64,000 bases of DNA from Syntrophus sp963665935 (GTDB lineage Bacteria > Desulfobacterota > Syntrophia > Syntrophales > Syntrophaceae). The notes under the pieces are model-generated. The model was not told where the DNA came from and made no database searches. It saw nothing but the letters and a program-made list of their open reading frames with translations. Positions within the stretch are counted from its first letter, which is position 1; each line of letters begins with the position of its first letter. The stretch lies in assembly GCA_963665935.1 (NCBI GenBank), contig OY762510.1, forward strand, positions 1,426,001 to 1,490,000, written 5' to 3'. Shown one piece after another: positions 17,457 through 25,547 of the stretch. Both the position numbers and the translations under genes were made by a program.

Positions 17457-17587
17457 CCGTTCATCCCCGAGAGGTCTTCGCGGATGCCCTGGCGGATCGC
17501 GCCTCGGCGATCATCGTTGCCCACAACCATCCGCACGGCGATCTTGAACCGTCTCCTTCCGATGTGGAAGTGACCGCTCAACTCAAG
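17457..17587 (+). pseudogene. radC: radC fragment, 5' side of an insertion
   Basis: In frame with the Fic tail, the sequence changes to the JAB/MPN domain of RadC: VHPREVFADALADRASAI, then the metal site HNHPHGD and PSPSDVEV. It breaks off after TAQLK at about 17587, where inserted DNA begins. The missing end of the domain is found at 19513. The join with the Fic remnant lies at GLIDRT-PVHPREVF, so this is a chimera of two decayed genes. Confidence 0.75.
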
Positions 17588-17655
17588 CTTTTCTTTTACA
17601 CTTAATTGGGCTTTTGTGCCCACTGGGATCTCTAACCTTCTGAATTCACTATATC

Positions 17656-19434
17656 GCTCTTTGAAAAAATCGAGGTCATCTCAAAAATGTGGTGCCAAAT
17701 GATAGGTGGATTATCCTTGACATAGCAGAGCATATTTCATATTCATGGGGTGTCAAGAAAGGAGTTCCCCATGTTTGCCAGAGTCAAGAAAACCGGCCCA
17801 TACGAATACCTCCAGATTGTCGAAAATCGGCGGGAGGGCAAAAAAACCATCCAACGGGTTATCGCTACAGTCGGCCGCATGGAACAACTACAGGCCAAGG
17901 GCGATATTGAGAACCTGGTGCGATCCCTTTCCCGTTTTTCCGAAAAGGTGTTGTTGGTCCTGTCCGGCAAGAGTGAAGGCATTCAGGCATCGGCGAAGAA
18001 AATCGGTCCTGCCATCATCTTCGAGAGACTCTGGAAGGAACTGAAAATTGACCGTATCCTTCGTGGCCTTCTTGCAGACCGCAAATTTTTCTTCGATGTG
18101 GAAAGGGCCATTTTCCTGACTGTTCTGCATCGACTCTTTACCTCCGGTTCTGATCGCTCTTGCGACAAGTGGCATCGTGACTATGTCATTTCCGGGGTGG
18201 ATGGGTTGTCCCTTCACCACCTTTACCGGGCGATGGCCTTCCTGGGGGAAGAGACCAACGACCAGAAAGATCGAACCCCCTTCTCTCCCCGCTGCACCAA
18301 GGATGTCATTGAAGAGGAACTGTTCCAGATGCGACAGGATCTGTTCAGTGGCCTGGATATCGTTTTCTTCGATACCACCTCTCTCTACTTTGAGGGAGAA
18401 GGAGGCGAGACTCTTGGTCGACGTGGTCACAGCAAGGATCATCGTCCCGATCTGAACCAGATGATCGTCGGCGTCATTCTCGACAACAATGGCAATCCCG
18501 TCTGTTGCGAGATGTGGCCGGGCAACACGGCGGATGTCAAGAGTCTGATCCCCGTTGTCGAAAGAATTCGGAGTCGCTTTCCTATCGGTAGATTCTGTGT
18601 CGTCTCCGACCGGGGCATGATCAGTGACGCAACGCTGGCCTGGCTGGACAAAGAACACATCCCTTACATTCTGGGAGCCCGGATGAGGAGGGTCAAGGAA
18701 ATCAAAGAGAAAGTTCTCTCCGCCGATGGAAATTACCGGGAGGTCTTCCCGGAAGGTGCATCTTCCAAGGATCCTTCTCCGTTGAAGGTCAAGGAAGTCG
18801 TTCTTGAAAATCGCCGCTATATCGTCTGTTTGAATGACCGGCAGGCGAGAAAGGATGCCGCTGACCGCCAGGCCATTACCGAGGCCCTGCAAGAAAAGTT
18901 GCAGCATGATCCCAAATCGCTGGTAGGCAACAAGGGGTTCCGAAAATATTTGAGGCTGGATCAGGATGCCGTTTCCCTCAACGAGGAAAAGGTTCAAGAG
19001 GAGGAGCGCTTCGACGGGAAATGGGTCCTCCGGACCAATACCGATCTTACGGCGGAGCAGGTGGCCCTCAAATACAAGGAACTCTGGCAGGTGGAACATG
19101 TCTTCCGGGACATGAAATCCATCCTGGATACACGGCCGATCTTTCACCAGCGCGATGAGACCATCAAAGGCCATGTCTTCTGCAGTTTCCTTGCCCTGGT
19201 ACTGCGGAAGGAATTGGACCGCAGATTGGGAAAAACCGGGCATGATTTTGAGTGGGCTGACATTAAACAGGATCTGAAGGCCTTGCAGGAGGTCTTTCTC
19301 GAAGACAACGGGAAGAGACTTGCAATCCGTAGCGAATGCCAAGGGGTTTGCGGCAAGGTTTTTCAGGCTGTCGGTGTTGCCCTTCCTCTCACCATTCGGG
19401 AGGTGTCATGATGATTATCCGATTTTCAAAGAGC
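17656..19434 (+). mobile_element. IS1634-type insertion sequence
   Basis: An element of about 1.78 kb holding one transposase. Its ends are imperfect inverted repeats of about 25 bases: the left starts GCTCTTTGAAAAAATCGA at 17656, the complement of the right end reads GCTCTTTGAAAATCGG up to 19434. ATAT flanks both sides, a possible short target duplication. It lies inside non-coding DNA that itself separates two parts of a radC remnant, so it is a second insertion. The intact transposase suggests it arrived recently. Confidence 0.8.
17771..19411 (+). CDS. IS1634 family DDE transposase
   Basis: A 546-residue DDE transposase of the IS4/IS1634 group, apparently intact. The first Asp is in VFFDTTSLYF, the second in VVSDRGMISDATL, and the Glu in YKELWQVEHVFRDMKS, matching the Y-E spacing of the group. 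The N-terminus (MFARVKKTGPYEYLQIVEN) is typical. The ATG at 17771 has AAAGGAG six bases upstream; an in-frame GTG at 17750 is less likely. It cuts and pastes the surrounding element via the inverted repeats at 17656 and 19434. Confidence 0.92.
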   Translation: MFARVKKTGPYEYLQIVENRREGKKTIQRVIATVGRMEQLQAKGDIENLVRSLSRFSEKVLLVLSGKSEGIQASAKKIGPAIIFERLWKELKIDRILRGLLADRKFFFDVERAIFLTVLHRLFTSGSDRSCDKWHRDYVISGVDGLSLHHLYRAMAFLGEETNDQKDRTPFSPRCTKDVIEEELFQMRQDLFSGLDIVFFDTTSLYFEGEGGETLGRRGHSKDHRPDLNQMIVGVILDNNGNPVCCEMWPGNTADVKSLIPVVERIRSRFPIGRFCVVSDRGMISDATLAWLDKEHIPYILGARMRRVKEIKEKVLSADGNYREVFPEGASSKDPSPLKVKEVVLENRRYIVCLNDRQARKDAADRQAITEALQEKLQHDPKSLVGNKGFRKYLRLDQDAVSLNEEKVQEEERFDGKWVLRTNTDLTAEQVALKYKELWQVEHVFRDMKSILDTRPIFHQRDETIKGHVFCSFLALVLRKELDRRLGKTGHDFEWADIKQDLKALQEVFLEDNGKRLAIRSECQGVCGKVFQAVGVALPLTIREVS

Positions 19435-19512
19435 AATATGTGGTGCCAAGAACTTTTTATGGATACCTATGTCACTGATATAACAATACTATTTTTTAGC
19501 AACTGTAAAACT

Positions 19513-19614
19513 TCAGTCAAGGCTGCGGGCGTCGTGCTCGGCATCGCCCTCCTCGACCATATCATTTTCAACCGCAGCGGCTACTACAGTTTCCTGGAAG
19601 CGGGACGCCTGTAA
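19513..19614 (+). pseudogene. radC: radC fragment, 3' side of an insertion
   Basis: The frame from 19513 to the TAA at 19612-19614 reads AAGVVLGIALLDHIIF and SGYYSFLEAGRL, the C-terminal end of RadC. It continues exactly where the 5' fragment stopped after TAQLK at 17587. About 70 bases of non-coding DNA lie on each side of the IS between the two halves, so an older, smaller insertion split radC before the IS came in. Confidence 0.8.
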
Positions 19615-19706
19615 GTCGGCTGCTCCTGAGAGACAAATACATACCTTCCCTTTGTGATCTCCCTGTTCCTCCTTGCTTTTTTCTTCTTAAAAAATTTTCC
19701 TTGACA

Positions 19707-19724
19707 ATAGAACATATGTTCTAT
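19707..19724 (+). promoter_or_regulatory. LexA-type operator (perfect palindrome)
   Basis: ATAGAACATATGTTCTAT is a perfect 18-bp palindrome containing GAAC-N4-GTTC, the form of the Gram-positive-type LexA box. It directly follows TTGACA (19701-19706) and overlaps the likely -10 TATAAA (19722-19727), only 11 bases before the repressor start. This is the layout of an autorepressed lexA promoter. The -10 lies so close to the ATG that the mRNA may have almost no leader. Confidence 0.8.
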
Positions 19725-19735
19725 AAAAAGGAATC

Positions 19736-20323
19736 ATGAAAGAGAAACGAACGGTCCAGATCGTGAAAAAGCAGATTGCCGCGTTCTTCCGCGAGAGGAA
19801 ACGGATGCCGACCTATGAGGAGATGGTGGCGCTCCTCGGCGTAAAGTCGAAAAGCGTTGTGCATTTCTGGGTGGGAAAACTCGTTGAGGCGGACATCCTG
19901 GAGCGGGATTCGGCGGGGCGTCTGGCCTGGAAGCAGCGGCCCTTCTCCATCCCCCTGGTCGGGGAGGTCGCCGCCGGTTTCCCCTCTCCGGAGGAAGAGG
20001 AATTGCGGGATGTTCTTTCCCTCGATGAATACCTGGTGGCCAGGCCGGAGGCGTCCTTTCTCCTTCAGGTGTCCGGCGATTCGATGATCGGGGAGGGAAT
20101 TATGCCGGGAGATCTGGTGATTGTGGAAAAGGGCCGCGAACCGAAAAACGGCGATGTGGTGATCGCCGAAGTGGACGGTGAGTGGACCATGAAAACCTTC
20201 CGGAAGGAAAAGGGGGAGGTTTTTCTGGAGGCGGCCAATCCGAACTATCCGCTCATCCGGCCCCGGCAGGAATTGAAGCTGGCGGGGGTTGTTACGGCCG
20301 TCGTCCGGAAGTATCACGCTTAG
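19736..20323 (+). CDS. lexA: LexA-type repressor with S24 autoprotease domain
   Basis: A 195-residue SOS-type repressor. The N-terminal winged helix (about 1-65; MPTYEEMVALLGVKSKSV) binds DNA; the C-terminal S24 domain (about 75-195) has the catalytic Ser in SGDSMIGEGI and the Lys in WTMKTFRKE. The expected Ala-Gly cleavage site is in VAAGFPSPEE. RecA-driven self-cleavage would relieve repression. A perfect palindromic operator covers its own promoter. No imuB/dnaE2 or other SOS gene follows here. It could be a second, specialised LexA rather than the main one; copy number cannot be judged from this window. Confidence 0.88.
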   Translation: MKEKRTVQIVKKQIAAFFRERKRMPTYEEMVALLGVKSKSVVHFWVGKLVEADILERDSAGRLAWKQRPFSIPLVGEVAAGFPSPEEEELRDVLSLDEYLVARPEASFLLQVSGDSMIGEGIMPGDLVIVEKGREPKNGDVVIAEVDGEWTMKTFRKEKGEVFLEAANPNYPLIRPRQELKLAGVVTAVVRKYHA

Positions 20324-20369
20324 GGCGAAACGGAAATTTCAAAACAGACTTCGGAAACAGGGGTTGAAG

Positions 20370-20597
20370 ATGCGAACCATGACAATGAGAAACGTTGGAT
20401 GTATGGGTGCGAGAGATGCGATGGGCGGTTGCCCCTTTGATCTGGGAAGACGACTCCGGCGCTTTCAGCGCTGTATCGAGACCTCCCATTGGGATCAATG
20501 GCTGATCCGTCAGACGGCCCGTTTTGACAGGATGTTGTCGGGTGCGGTGATCCTGTTGGCTGTTGCCTTTTTTCTTTCCTTATCCCGGATCTTTTGA
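20370..20597 (+). CDS. Small hypothetical protein with C-terminal membrane helix
   Basis: A 75-residue frame with an arginine-rich, soluble first part (RRLRRFQRCIETSHWDQWL) and a C-terminal hydrophobic helix (AVILLAVAFFLSLSRIF), so possibly tail-anchored. The ATG at 20370 is preceded by GGGGTTGAAG. It lies 46 bases after lexA on the same strand and could be co-transcribed. I recognise no family, and chance coding cannot be excluded. Confidence 0.45.
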   Translation: MRTMTMRNVGCMGARDAMGGCPFDLGRRLRRFQRCIETSHWDQWLIRQTARFDRMLSGAVILLAVAFFLSLSRIF

Positions 20598-20871
20598 ATG
20601 TTTTTGGGAGGAGGCGACGCAGTTGTAAAGAGGATACGTCTGGAAGCTGACGACGAAGCCAGCGCAGTTAGCCGAAAAAAGGCGACTTCGCATGAGGTTG
20701 CGTCGTCCCGGCTTTTACACAAGTTATTTGTTGAGCTTTTTCCCTTTGCCCTTCCTTTTTTCAGGACCTTCCCCACGCCATAACAATCCGGAAATTTAAA
20801 TAATGACGCCGGAAATTCTTTGATGATAGAATGCCCGATCTTTTCGGCGCCAAGGAGCGGCTGTTCGGACC

Positions 20872-21987
20872 ATGTCCCTCGTATTGATTCAAAAATCCTC
20901 TTACCGGTACGAAACGTTGAGGCCCCAGGTATTCGCCATGCTGGAGCGCCTGGGCGGACAGCGCCTCTGTGCCGGCAGCCGGGTGCTCATCAAGCCGAAC
21001 CTGATGACGTACGCCACCCCGGAACAGGCCCTGTTGACGCATCCCCTCATTATCAAGGCCGTCGTGGAATATGTCCTGGAGCAGGGCGCCCGCCCCCTGG
21101 TTGCCGACAGCCCGGCGCTGGGCTCCTTCGACCGGGTCCTCCGGGAAAGCGGCATCGCCGAGGCCCTCGCGCCTTTTCACGTGGAGTGCCGCCCTTTTCA
21201 GGAATCCGTGAAAATCGATATCGGCGAGCCATTCGGATTGGTCGACATCGCCAGGGAAGCCATCGAGTCGGATTTCATCATCAATCTCCCCAAGTTTAAA
21301 ACCCACCGGCAGATGATTCTCACCCTGGGCGTCAAGAATCTCTTCGGCTGTATCGTGGGATACCGGAAGCCGGAATGGCACATGAAGACAGGCATCAACC
21401 ACTCTCTGTTCGCCCGGTTGCTGGTCCAGCTTTATCAGCGAATTTCTCCGGCCGTTACGATCCTCGACGGGATTCTGGCCCTGGAAGGGGAAGGGCCGGG
21501 AAAACGGGGGATTCCGAAGGAGGTCGGCCTGCTGCTCGGCAGTGACAGTGCCTTGGCGATTGACAGGACGATTTGCCGGATCCTGGCGTTGGAGCCGGAT
21601 GCAATCCCCGTCCTGAAAGCCGCCGGAGAACGGGGACTGCTGGAAGAACCACTCGATATCGATGGACAGCTGGAGCCTGTCGGGGCTTTCCAACTCCCCG
21701 AGGTCGTGCCGTTTGTGCTTTCCGGTACGCGGATTCTGCAGCGGATGCTGCGGCTCTACTTCCTGCCCCGGCCCTCTGTTGAGACGAACCTTTGCCGGCA
21801 TTGCGGGGCCTGCTGGGAAATCTGCCCGGCGAAAGCCGTCAACGGAACCGTCCGGCCCCTGAGATTCAACTATGAAGAATGTATCCGGTGCTTCTGCTGC
21901 ATCGAGGTCTGCCCTTACGGTGCGCTCCATACGGTGGATCCCCTGCCGGCCCGCCTGGTTCGAAAGATCATGGCCCGTCTGTGGTGA
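20872..21987 (+). CDS. DUF362 protein with C-terminal 2[4Fe-4S] ferredoxin domain
   Basis: A 371-residue iron-sulfur protein. The DUF362 domain (residues 1 to about 290) shows VLIKPNLMTY, ADSPALGSFD, INLPKFKTHRQMILTLGVKNLFGC and DGILALEGEGPGK. The C-terminus has two [4Fe-4S] motifs, CRHCGACWEICP and CIRCFCCIEVCP. DUF362 proteins are common in strict anaerobes; their role is unsettled, with electron transfer or cofactor chemistry suggested. The gene is monocistronic, with 275 bases upstream (inverted repeat of CGACGCA at about 20620 and 20700, no gene) and 235 bases downstream. No partner is adjacent. Confidence 0.9.
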   Translation: MSLVLIQKSSYRYETLRPQVFAMLERLGGQRLCAGSRVLIKPNLMTYATPEQALLTHPLIIKAVVEYVLEQGARPLVADSPALGSFDRVLRESGIAEALAPFHVECRPFQESVKIDIGEPFGLVDIAREAIESDFIINLPKFKTHRQMILTLGVKNLFGCIVGYRKPEWHMKTGINHSLFARLLVQLYQRISPAVTILDGILALEGEGPGKRGIPKEVGLLLGSDSALAIDRTICRILALEPDAIPVLKAAGERGLLEEPLDIDGQLEPVGAFQLPEVVPFVLSGTRILQRMLRLYFLPRPSVETNLCRHCGACWEICPAKAVNGTVRPLRFNYEECIRCFCCIEVCPYGALHTVDPLPARLVRKIMARLW

Positions 21988-22222
21988 CCGGTCATGCCGG
22001 TTCGAAAGACGGTGCGGATCAGGGTGGGACGGGGATTTCCGGAATAAGGGGATTATGATGTTATCGTTATGATTTTATATTCGATCTTGACAAGGTCGCA
22101 TTGCATGATTATATCTGCAGGGTTGAAGGAGTGGGAAATTAAGAAAGTCTGGGTTTGAAAAGATCACAGGTTTTTCTTGAAAAAAAATCGGGTAAAATCC
22201 CGGAGGTTAAGGAGTTTTTGTT

Positions 22223-23074
22223 ATGAGCCATGATAAATCGTTACGCCGGTTCGAGGGGGCCTCGAAATATATTCTTGACGAGGAGCTGTCCAAAATCGTC
22301 AATGTCTCCATCGCCATTGAAATGCCGCTGCTGCTGAAGGGAGAGCCTGGTACGGGAAAGACCATGCTGGCCCATGCGATTGCGGAAAGTCTCCAGATGC
22401 CGCTAATCATCCTGAATGTCAAATCCAGCATGAAACTGCTGGAGGCGCTCTATCAGTACGATACCCTGACACGGCTCAATGACAGCCGTTTCGGTGATTC
22501 CCGGCGGGATGTGAGCAATATCGAAGAATATATCAAGATGGGTAAGATCGGCCAGGCCTTTGTTGCCGATGAGCGCGTGGTTCTGCTCATCGACGAGATC
22601 GATAAAGCCGATACGGATTTTCAGGACGACATGCTGGATGTTCTGGATCAGATGCAGTTCGACATCATGGAGATCGATAAGACGATCAAGGCGAAGAATC
22701 GGCCGGTCATCATCATCACGTCCAACGCCAAGAAAGACCTTTCGGATCCCTTCCTGGGGCGGTGCAACTTCCATCACATCGCTTTCCCCGATCCCGACGT
22801 CATGCGGCAGATTGTGGATGTCCATTTCCCCAGCATCCATGACGACATGGCCGAGGCCTGCATCACCACCTTCTACCGGCTGCGGGAATTCCGCGGCATC
22901 GAGAAGAAGCCGGCCACACGGGAACTGATCAACTGGATTCGCGCTCTCAAGGCGGATCCCGACTTCAAAATCAAGCAGCTGCACAAGGGAGAGTCGCCCT
23001 ATCTCGGTATTCTCTTCAAGAAGAGCGCGGATCTGAATCTTGCCGCCCAGCAGATGTCACGCTTGAGAATTTAA
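22223..23074 (+). CDS. MoxR-family AAA+ ATPase
   Basis: A 283-residue AAA+ protein of the MoxR/CoxD type. It shows Walker A GEPGTGKTM, Walker B VLLIDEIDKAD, sensor 1 IIITSNAKKDL and the arginine finger region FLGRCNFHHI. MoxR proteins act as chaperones that insert cofactors or remodel partners, usually with a VWA-domain protein encoded next to them; that gene follows 12 bases downstream. A long purine-rich GGAGGTTAAGGAG lies before the ATG. CoxD/CoxE pairs mature carbon monoxide dehydrogenase in aerobes, but no such enzyme is encoded nearby, so the client is unknown. Confidence 0.92.
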   Translation: MSHDKSLRRFEGASKYILDEELSKIVNVSIAIEMPLLLKGEPGTGKTMLAHAIAESLQMPLIILNVKSSMKLLEALYQYDTLTRLNDSRFGDSRRDVSNIEEYIKMGKIGQAFVADERVVLLIDEIDKADTDFQDDMLDVLDQMQFDIMEIDKTIKAKNRPVIIITSNAKKDLSDPFLGRCNFHHIAFPDPDVMRQIVDVHFPSIHDDMAEACITTFYRLREFRGIEKKPATRELINWIRALKADPDFKIKQLHKGESPYLGILFKKSADLNLAAQQMSRLRI

Positions 23075-23086
23075 GGGGGGAGTTCC

Positions 23087-24283
23087 TTGTTTACGCAATT
23101 TTTTTATACCCTGCGCGAGAAGGGGGTGCCGGTATCCCCGACCTCTTTCCTCCGGCTGCAGAAGGCATTGGGATTGGGAATGGTGACCTCCCTGGAGGAT
23201 TTTTACACGGTGGCCCGCTCCATCCTGGTCAAGAGTGAGCGCTACTTTGATCTTTACGATCAGATCTTCGCCTATCATTTCAAAGGGGTGGCCCTGGAAG
23301 AGCCCGATATCGAGGAAATATCCGATGTTGTGCGGGCCATGCTGGAGGACTGGCTGAATAAGGATCCCGGTGCGCTGGCCCGGGAGTTGGGCATCGACGA
23401 AAAAGAAATGCAGAAGATGACCCCGGAAGAGCTGGTGCAGTATTTTCTCGATCGCCTCAAGGATCAGACGGAGGAGCACCACGGGGGACACAAATGGATC
23501 GGCACCGGGGGAACCTCGCCTGTCGGCCATTCCGGTTATCATCCCGGCGGAATGCGGGTCGGCGGCCGCTCCCGGAACAAATCAGCCATGAAGGTGGCCA
23601 TGGATAGGCGTTACAAGGCCTATTCCCTGGATGGCCCCCTGACCCAGCGCCAGATGGGGGAGGCCCTGAAACGGCTGAGACAGATGGTTCCCGAGGGGCC
23701 GAAGGACATCCTCAATGTGGACAAGACCATCTATGAAACGATGCGCAATGCCGGTGAAGTCGAGATTGTCTTCGACCGCCGGATGACGGACCGTCTCAAG
23801 GTGATCCTGATGATTGACAACGGCGGCTGGTCCATGGACCCGTATATCAGCGTGGTGCAGACGCTGTTCAACTATGCCCGCGCCCAGTTCAAGGATCTGA
23901 AGATCTACTATTTCCACAACACCGTCTACGATCATGTCTGGCTGGATCCGGAGCGCCGCCACAAAGCGGAGGCCATCGAGGATTTTCTCCGCAAGGAGCC
24001 GGATACGCGCCTGATCATGGTGGGAGACGCCAGCATGGCGCCGTCGGAACTGATGCATCAGAATGGGGGGATTTACTATTTCCACAAATCCTCTATCGCC
24101 AGTATTGAACGCCTGAAAATGCTGACCAATACCTTCCGCCATGCTGTCTGGCTGAATCCTCAACCGGAATGGGAATGGCGGCATACCTGGACCATCGGGG
24201 TTGTCCAGGACGTCTTTCCCATGTTCGAACTGACCCTGGACGGGTTGGAAAAGGCGGTCCGGCACCTGGTCTCCCGCAATTAG
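23087..24283 (+). CDS. CoxE-like VWA domain protein
   Basis: A 398-residue protein with an N-terminal helical region (VSPTSFLRLQKALGLG) and a C-terminal von Willebrand A domain (about 215-398). The metal-ion site usually reads DxSxS; here it is MIDNGGWSMDPY, so one serine is replaced and metal binding may be altered. The conserved WLNPQPE near the end is typical of CoxE-like proteins. It starts with TTG, supported by AGGGGGGAG just upstream, and follows the MoxR gene by 12 bases. The two probably form a chaperone pair. A strong terminator ends the operon. Confidence 0.88.
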   Translation: MFTQFFYTLREKGVPVSPTSFLRLQKALGLGMVTSLEDFYTVARSILVKSERYFDLYDQIFAYHFKGVALEEPDIEEISDVVRAMLEDWLNKDPGALARELGIDEKEMQKMTPEELVQYFLDRLKDQTEEHHGGHKWIGTGGTSPVGHSGYHPGGMRVGGRSRNKSAMKVAMDRRYKAYSLDGPLTQRQMGEALKRLRQMVPEGPKDILNVDKTIYETMRNAGEVEIVFDRRMTDRLKVILMIDNGGWSMDPYISVVQTLFNYARAQFKDLKIYYFHNTVYDHVWLDPERRHKAEAIEDFLRKEPDTRLIMVGDASMAPSELMHQNGGIYYFHKSSIASIERLKMLTNTFRHAVWLNPQPEWEWRHTWTIGVVQDVFPMFELTLDGLEKAVRHLVSRN

Positions 24284-24306
24284 AAATCCGATTTCTTGAT
24301 CTATAC

Positions 24307-24348
24307 TCAAGCGGCGGCTGGTTCCCCAGTCGCCGCTTGAACGTTTTT
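24307..24348 (+). terminator. Rho-independent terminator after moxR-vwa
   Basis: An almost perfect stem (TCAAGCGGCG-CTGG with CCAG-CGCCGCTTGA) around a four-base loop, followed by a run of five T. It lies 24 bases after the VWA stop. Confidence 0.88.
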
Positions 24349-24387
24349 CGCCTCCTTTTCGACCTTGCCGGGGTTTTCCCCCGCCTC

Positions 24388-24927
24388 TCATTTCACAATC
24401 TGAAAAATTTCTTTGAATTTGTCGGAAGCGGCTGTTTTTAAAAGCTCGAAGAGGACCGCCTCGGTGCAGGTGAGCTTTCCGCCGGCTTCCCGGATCATCT
24501 GCAAACCGATCTCCCGATTCCTGGCTGTTCGCGAGGAGACGGCATCGGCGACAACATAAACCGCATAACCCGCTGCGAGCAGATCGAGGGCGGTCTGGTA
24601 AACGCAGATGTGTGTTTCGATTCCTGTCAGCAGGATCTGTCTGCGACCGGTCTGCTGCAGTGTTTCCCGGAAGAGGGGATTCTGGCAGCAACTGAAGCTT
24701 TCCTTGGCAATGGGCGTTACCCCCCAGAATAGGCCGGCGATCTCCGGTATCGTCGGTCCCAGTTTGGCCGGGATCTGTTCCGTGACGATCCGGGGTATGC
24801 CGAAAACCTCCATCCCCCGGATCATCTTTCGGGCGTTTTCGAAGAGCGAATCCCGGTCGGCCATGGCCTGTGCCAGATTACCCTGAAAATCAATGACCAA
24901 CAGAACTGAATTCTCGATCGCAAGCAT
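24388..24927 (-). CDS. Isochorismatase-family hydrolase (YcaC-like)
   Basis: A 179-residue cysteine hydrolase. The catalytic triad is visible as Asp in VIDFQGNLA, Lys in IAKESFSCC and Cys in IETHICVYQTALD. Length and motifs match the YcaC-like branch of unknown substrate; nicotinamidase and isochorismatase are related. AGGAGG precedes the ATG. It is convergent with the VWA gene and stands 45 bases from the DUF1003 gene on the same strand, so the two may be co-transcribed, though their functions do not obviously connect. Confidence 0.9.
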   Translation of the reverse strand: MLAIENSVLLVIDFQGNLAQAMADRDSLFENARKMIRGMEVFGIPRIVTEQIPAKLGPTIPEIAGLFWGVTPIAKESFSCCQNPLFRETLQQTGRRQILLTGIETHICVYQTALDLLAAGYAVYVVADAVSSRTARNREIGLQMIREAGGKLTCTEAVLFELLKTAASDKFKEIFQIVK

Positions 24928-24971
24928 ATTGGAAAACCTCCTGTTTACTGGAAAAGGTGAATGTCGTTAAA

Positions 24972-25454
24972 CTAATGCAGGTCGCCCGTAGCGGCGGTTT
25001 GTCCCCGGTCATTCCGGATTACAGCAAGCTGCCGGTGAATTTCTTTAAGGGCTTCATCCTGGGCGGCCAGGTGGTCGAGGATGGCCCGCAATTCTTCTTC
25101 CTCCTTGACATTCAGATCATAGTTATGGTGGGCTTCGAGACGATCCCGTTCCGCCTGCCGGTTTTCACTGATCATGACGATAGAGGCTGTGTAGGCCGAC
25201 TGCAGGGATAGGATGAGGTTCATGAAAATGAAGGGGTAGGGGTCCCACGGGGAAAACCAGGCCACCAGGTTGAGAATGAACCAGCCGGCCAGGAGAATGC
25301 TTTGAATAATCAGGAAACGCCATGACCCGACCGTCCTGGCGATCAGATCGGCCGCCTTCTGGCTCAAGGTTGGTTTCTCTTTGAGCATCTCGTTGATGTT
25401 GCAGACTGGCGGATGCCGATGCTGATAGGGTTCGGGAAAACGAAGGGAACTCAT
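24972..25454 (-). CDS. DUF1003 inner-membrane protein
   Basis: A 160-residue membrane protein of family DUF1003. Two membrane helices (about residues 48-65 and 75-95; WRFLIIQSILLAGWFILN, YPFIFMNLILSLQSAYTAS) are followed by the family signature IVMISENRQAERDRLEAHHNYDLN and a cytoplasmic coiled coil. The start at 25454 is chosen because GGAGG lies eight bases before that ATG; an in-frame GTG at 25463 would overlap the binding site. Function unknown in the family. Confidence 0.9.
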   Translation of the reverse strand: MSSLRFPEPYQHRHPPVCNINEMLKEKPTLSQKAADLIARTVGSWRFLIIQSILLAGWFILNLVAWFSPWDPYPFIFMNLILSLQSAYTASIVMISENRQAERDRLEAHHNYDLNVKEEEELRAILDHLAAQDEALKEIHRQLAVIRNDRGQTAATGDLH

Positions 25455-25547
25455 AAATTGCACCTCCTCTTCTTGATGGATAAGTTCGGCCTGTTTCCGG
25501 AACGGAAGCCGATGCCCGGCAAAGAAATGGAAAGCGGTGTTCTGCCA

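Noticed and set aside
17888..19342. A 484-residue minus-strand frame
   Set aside because: Antisense of the intact transposase with DDE motifs.
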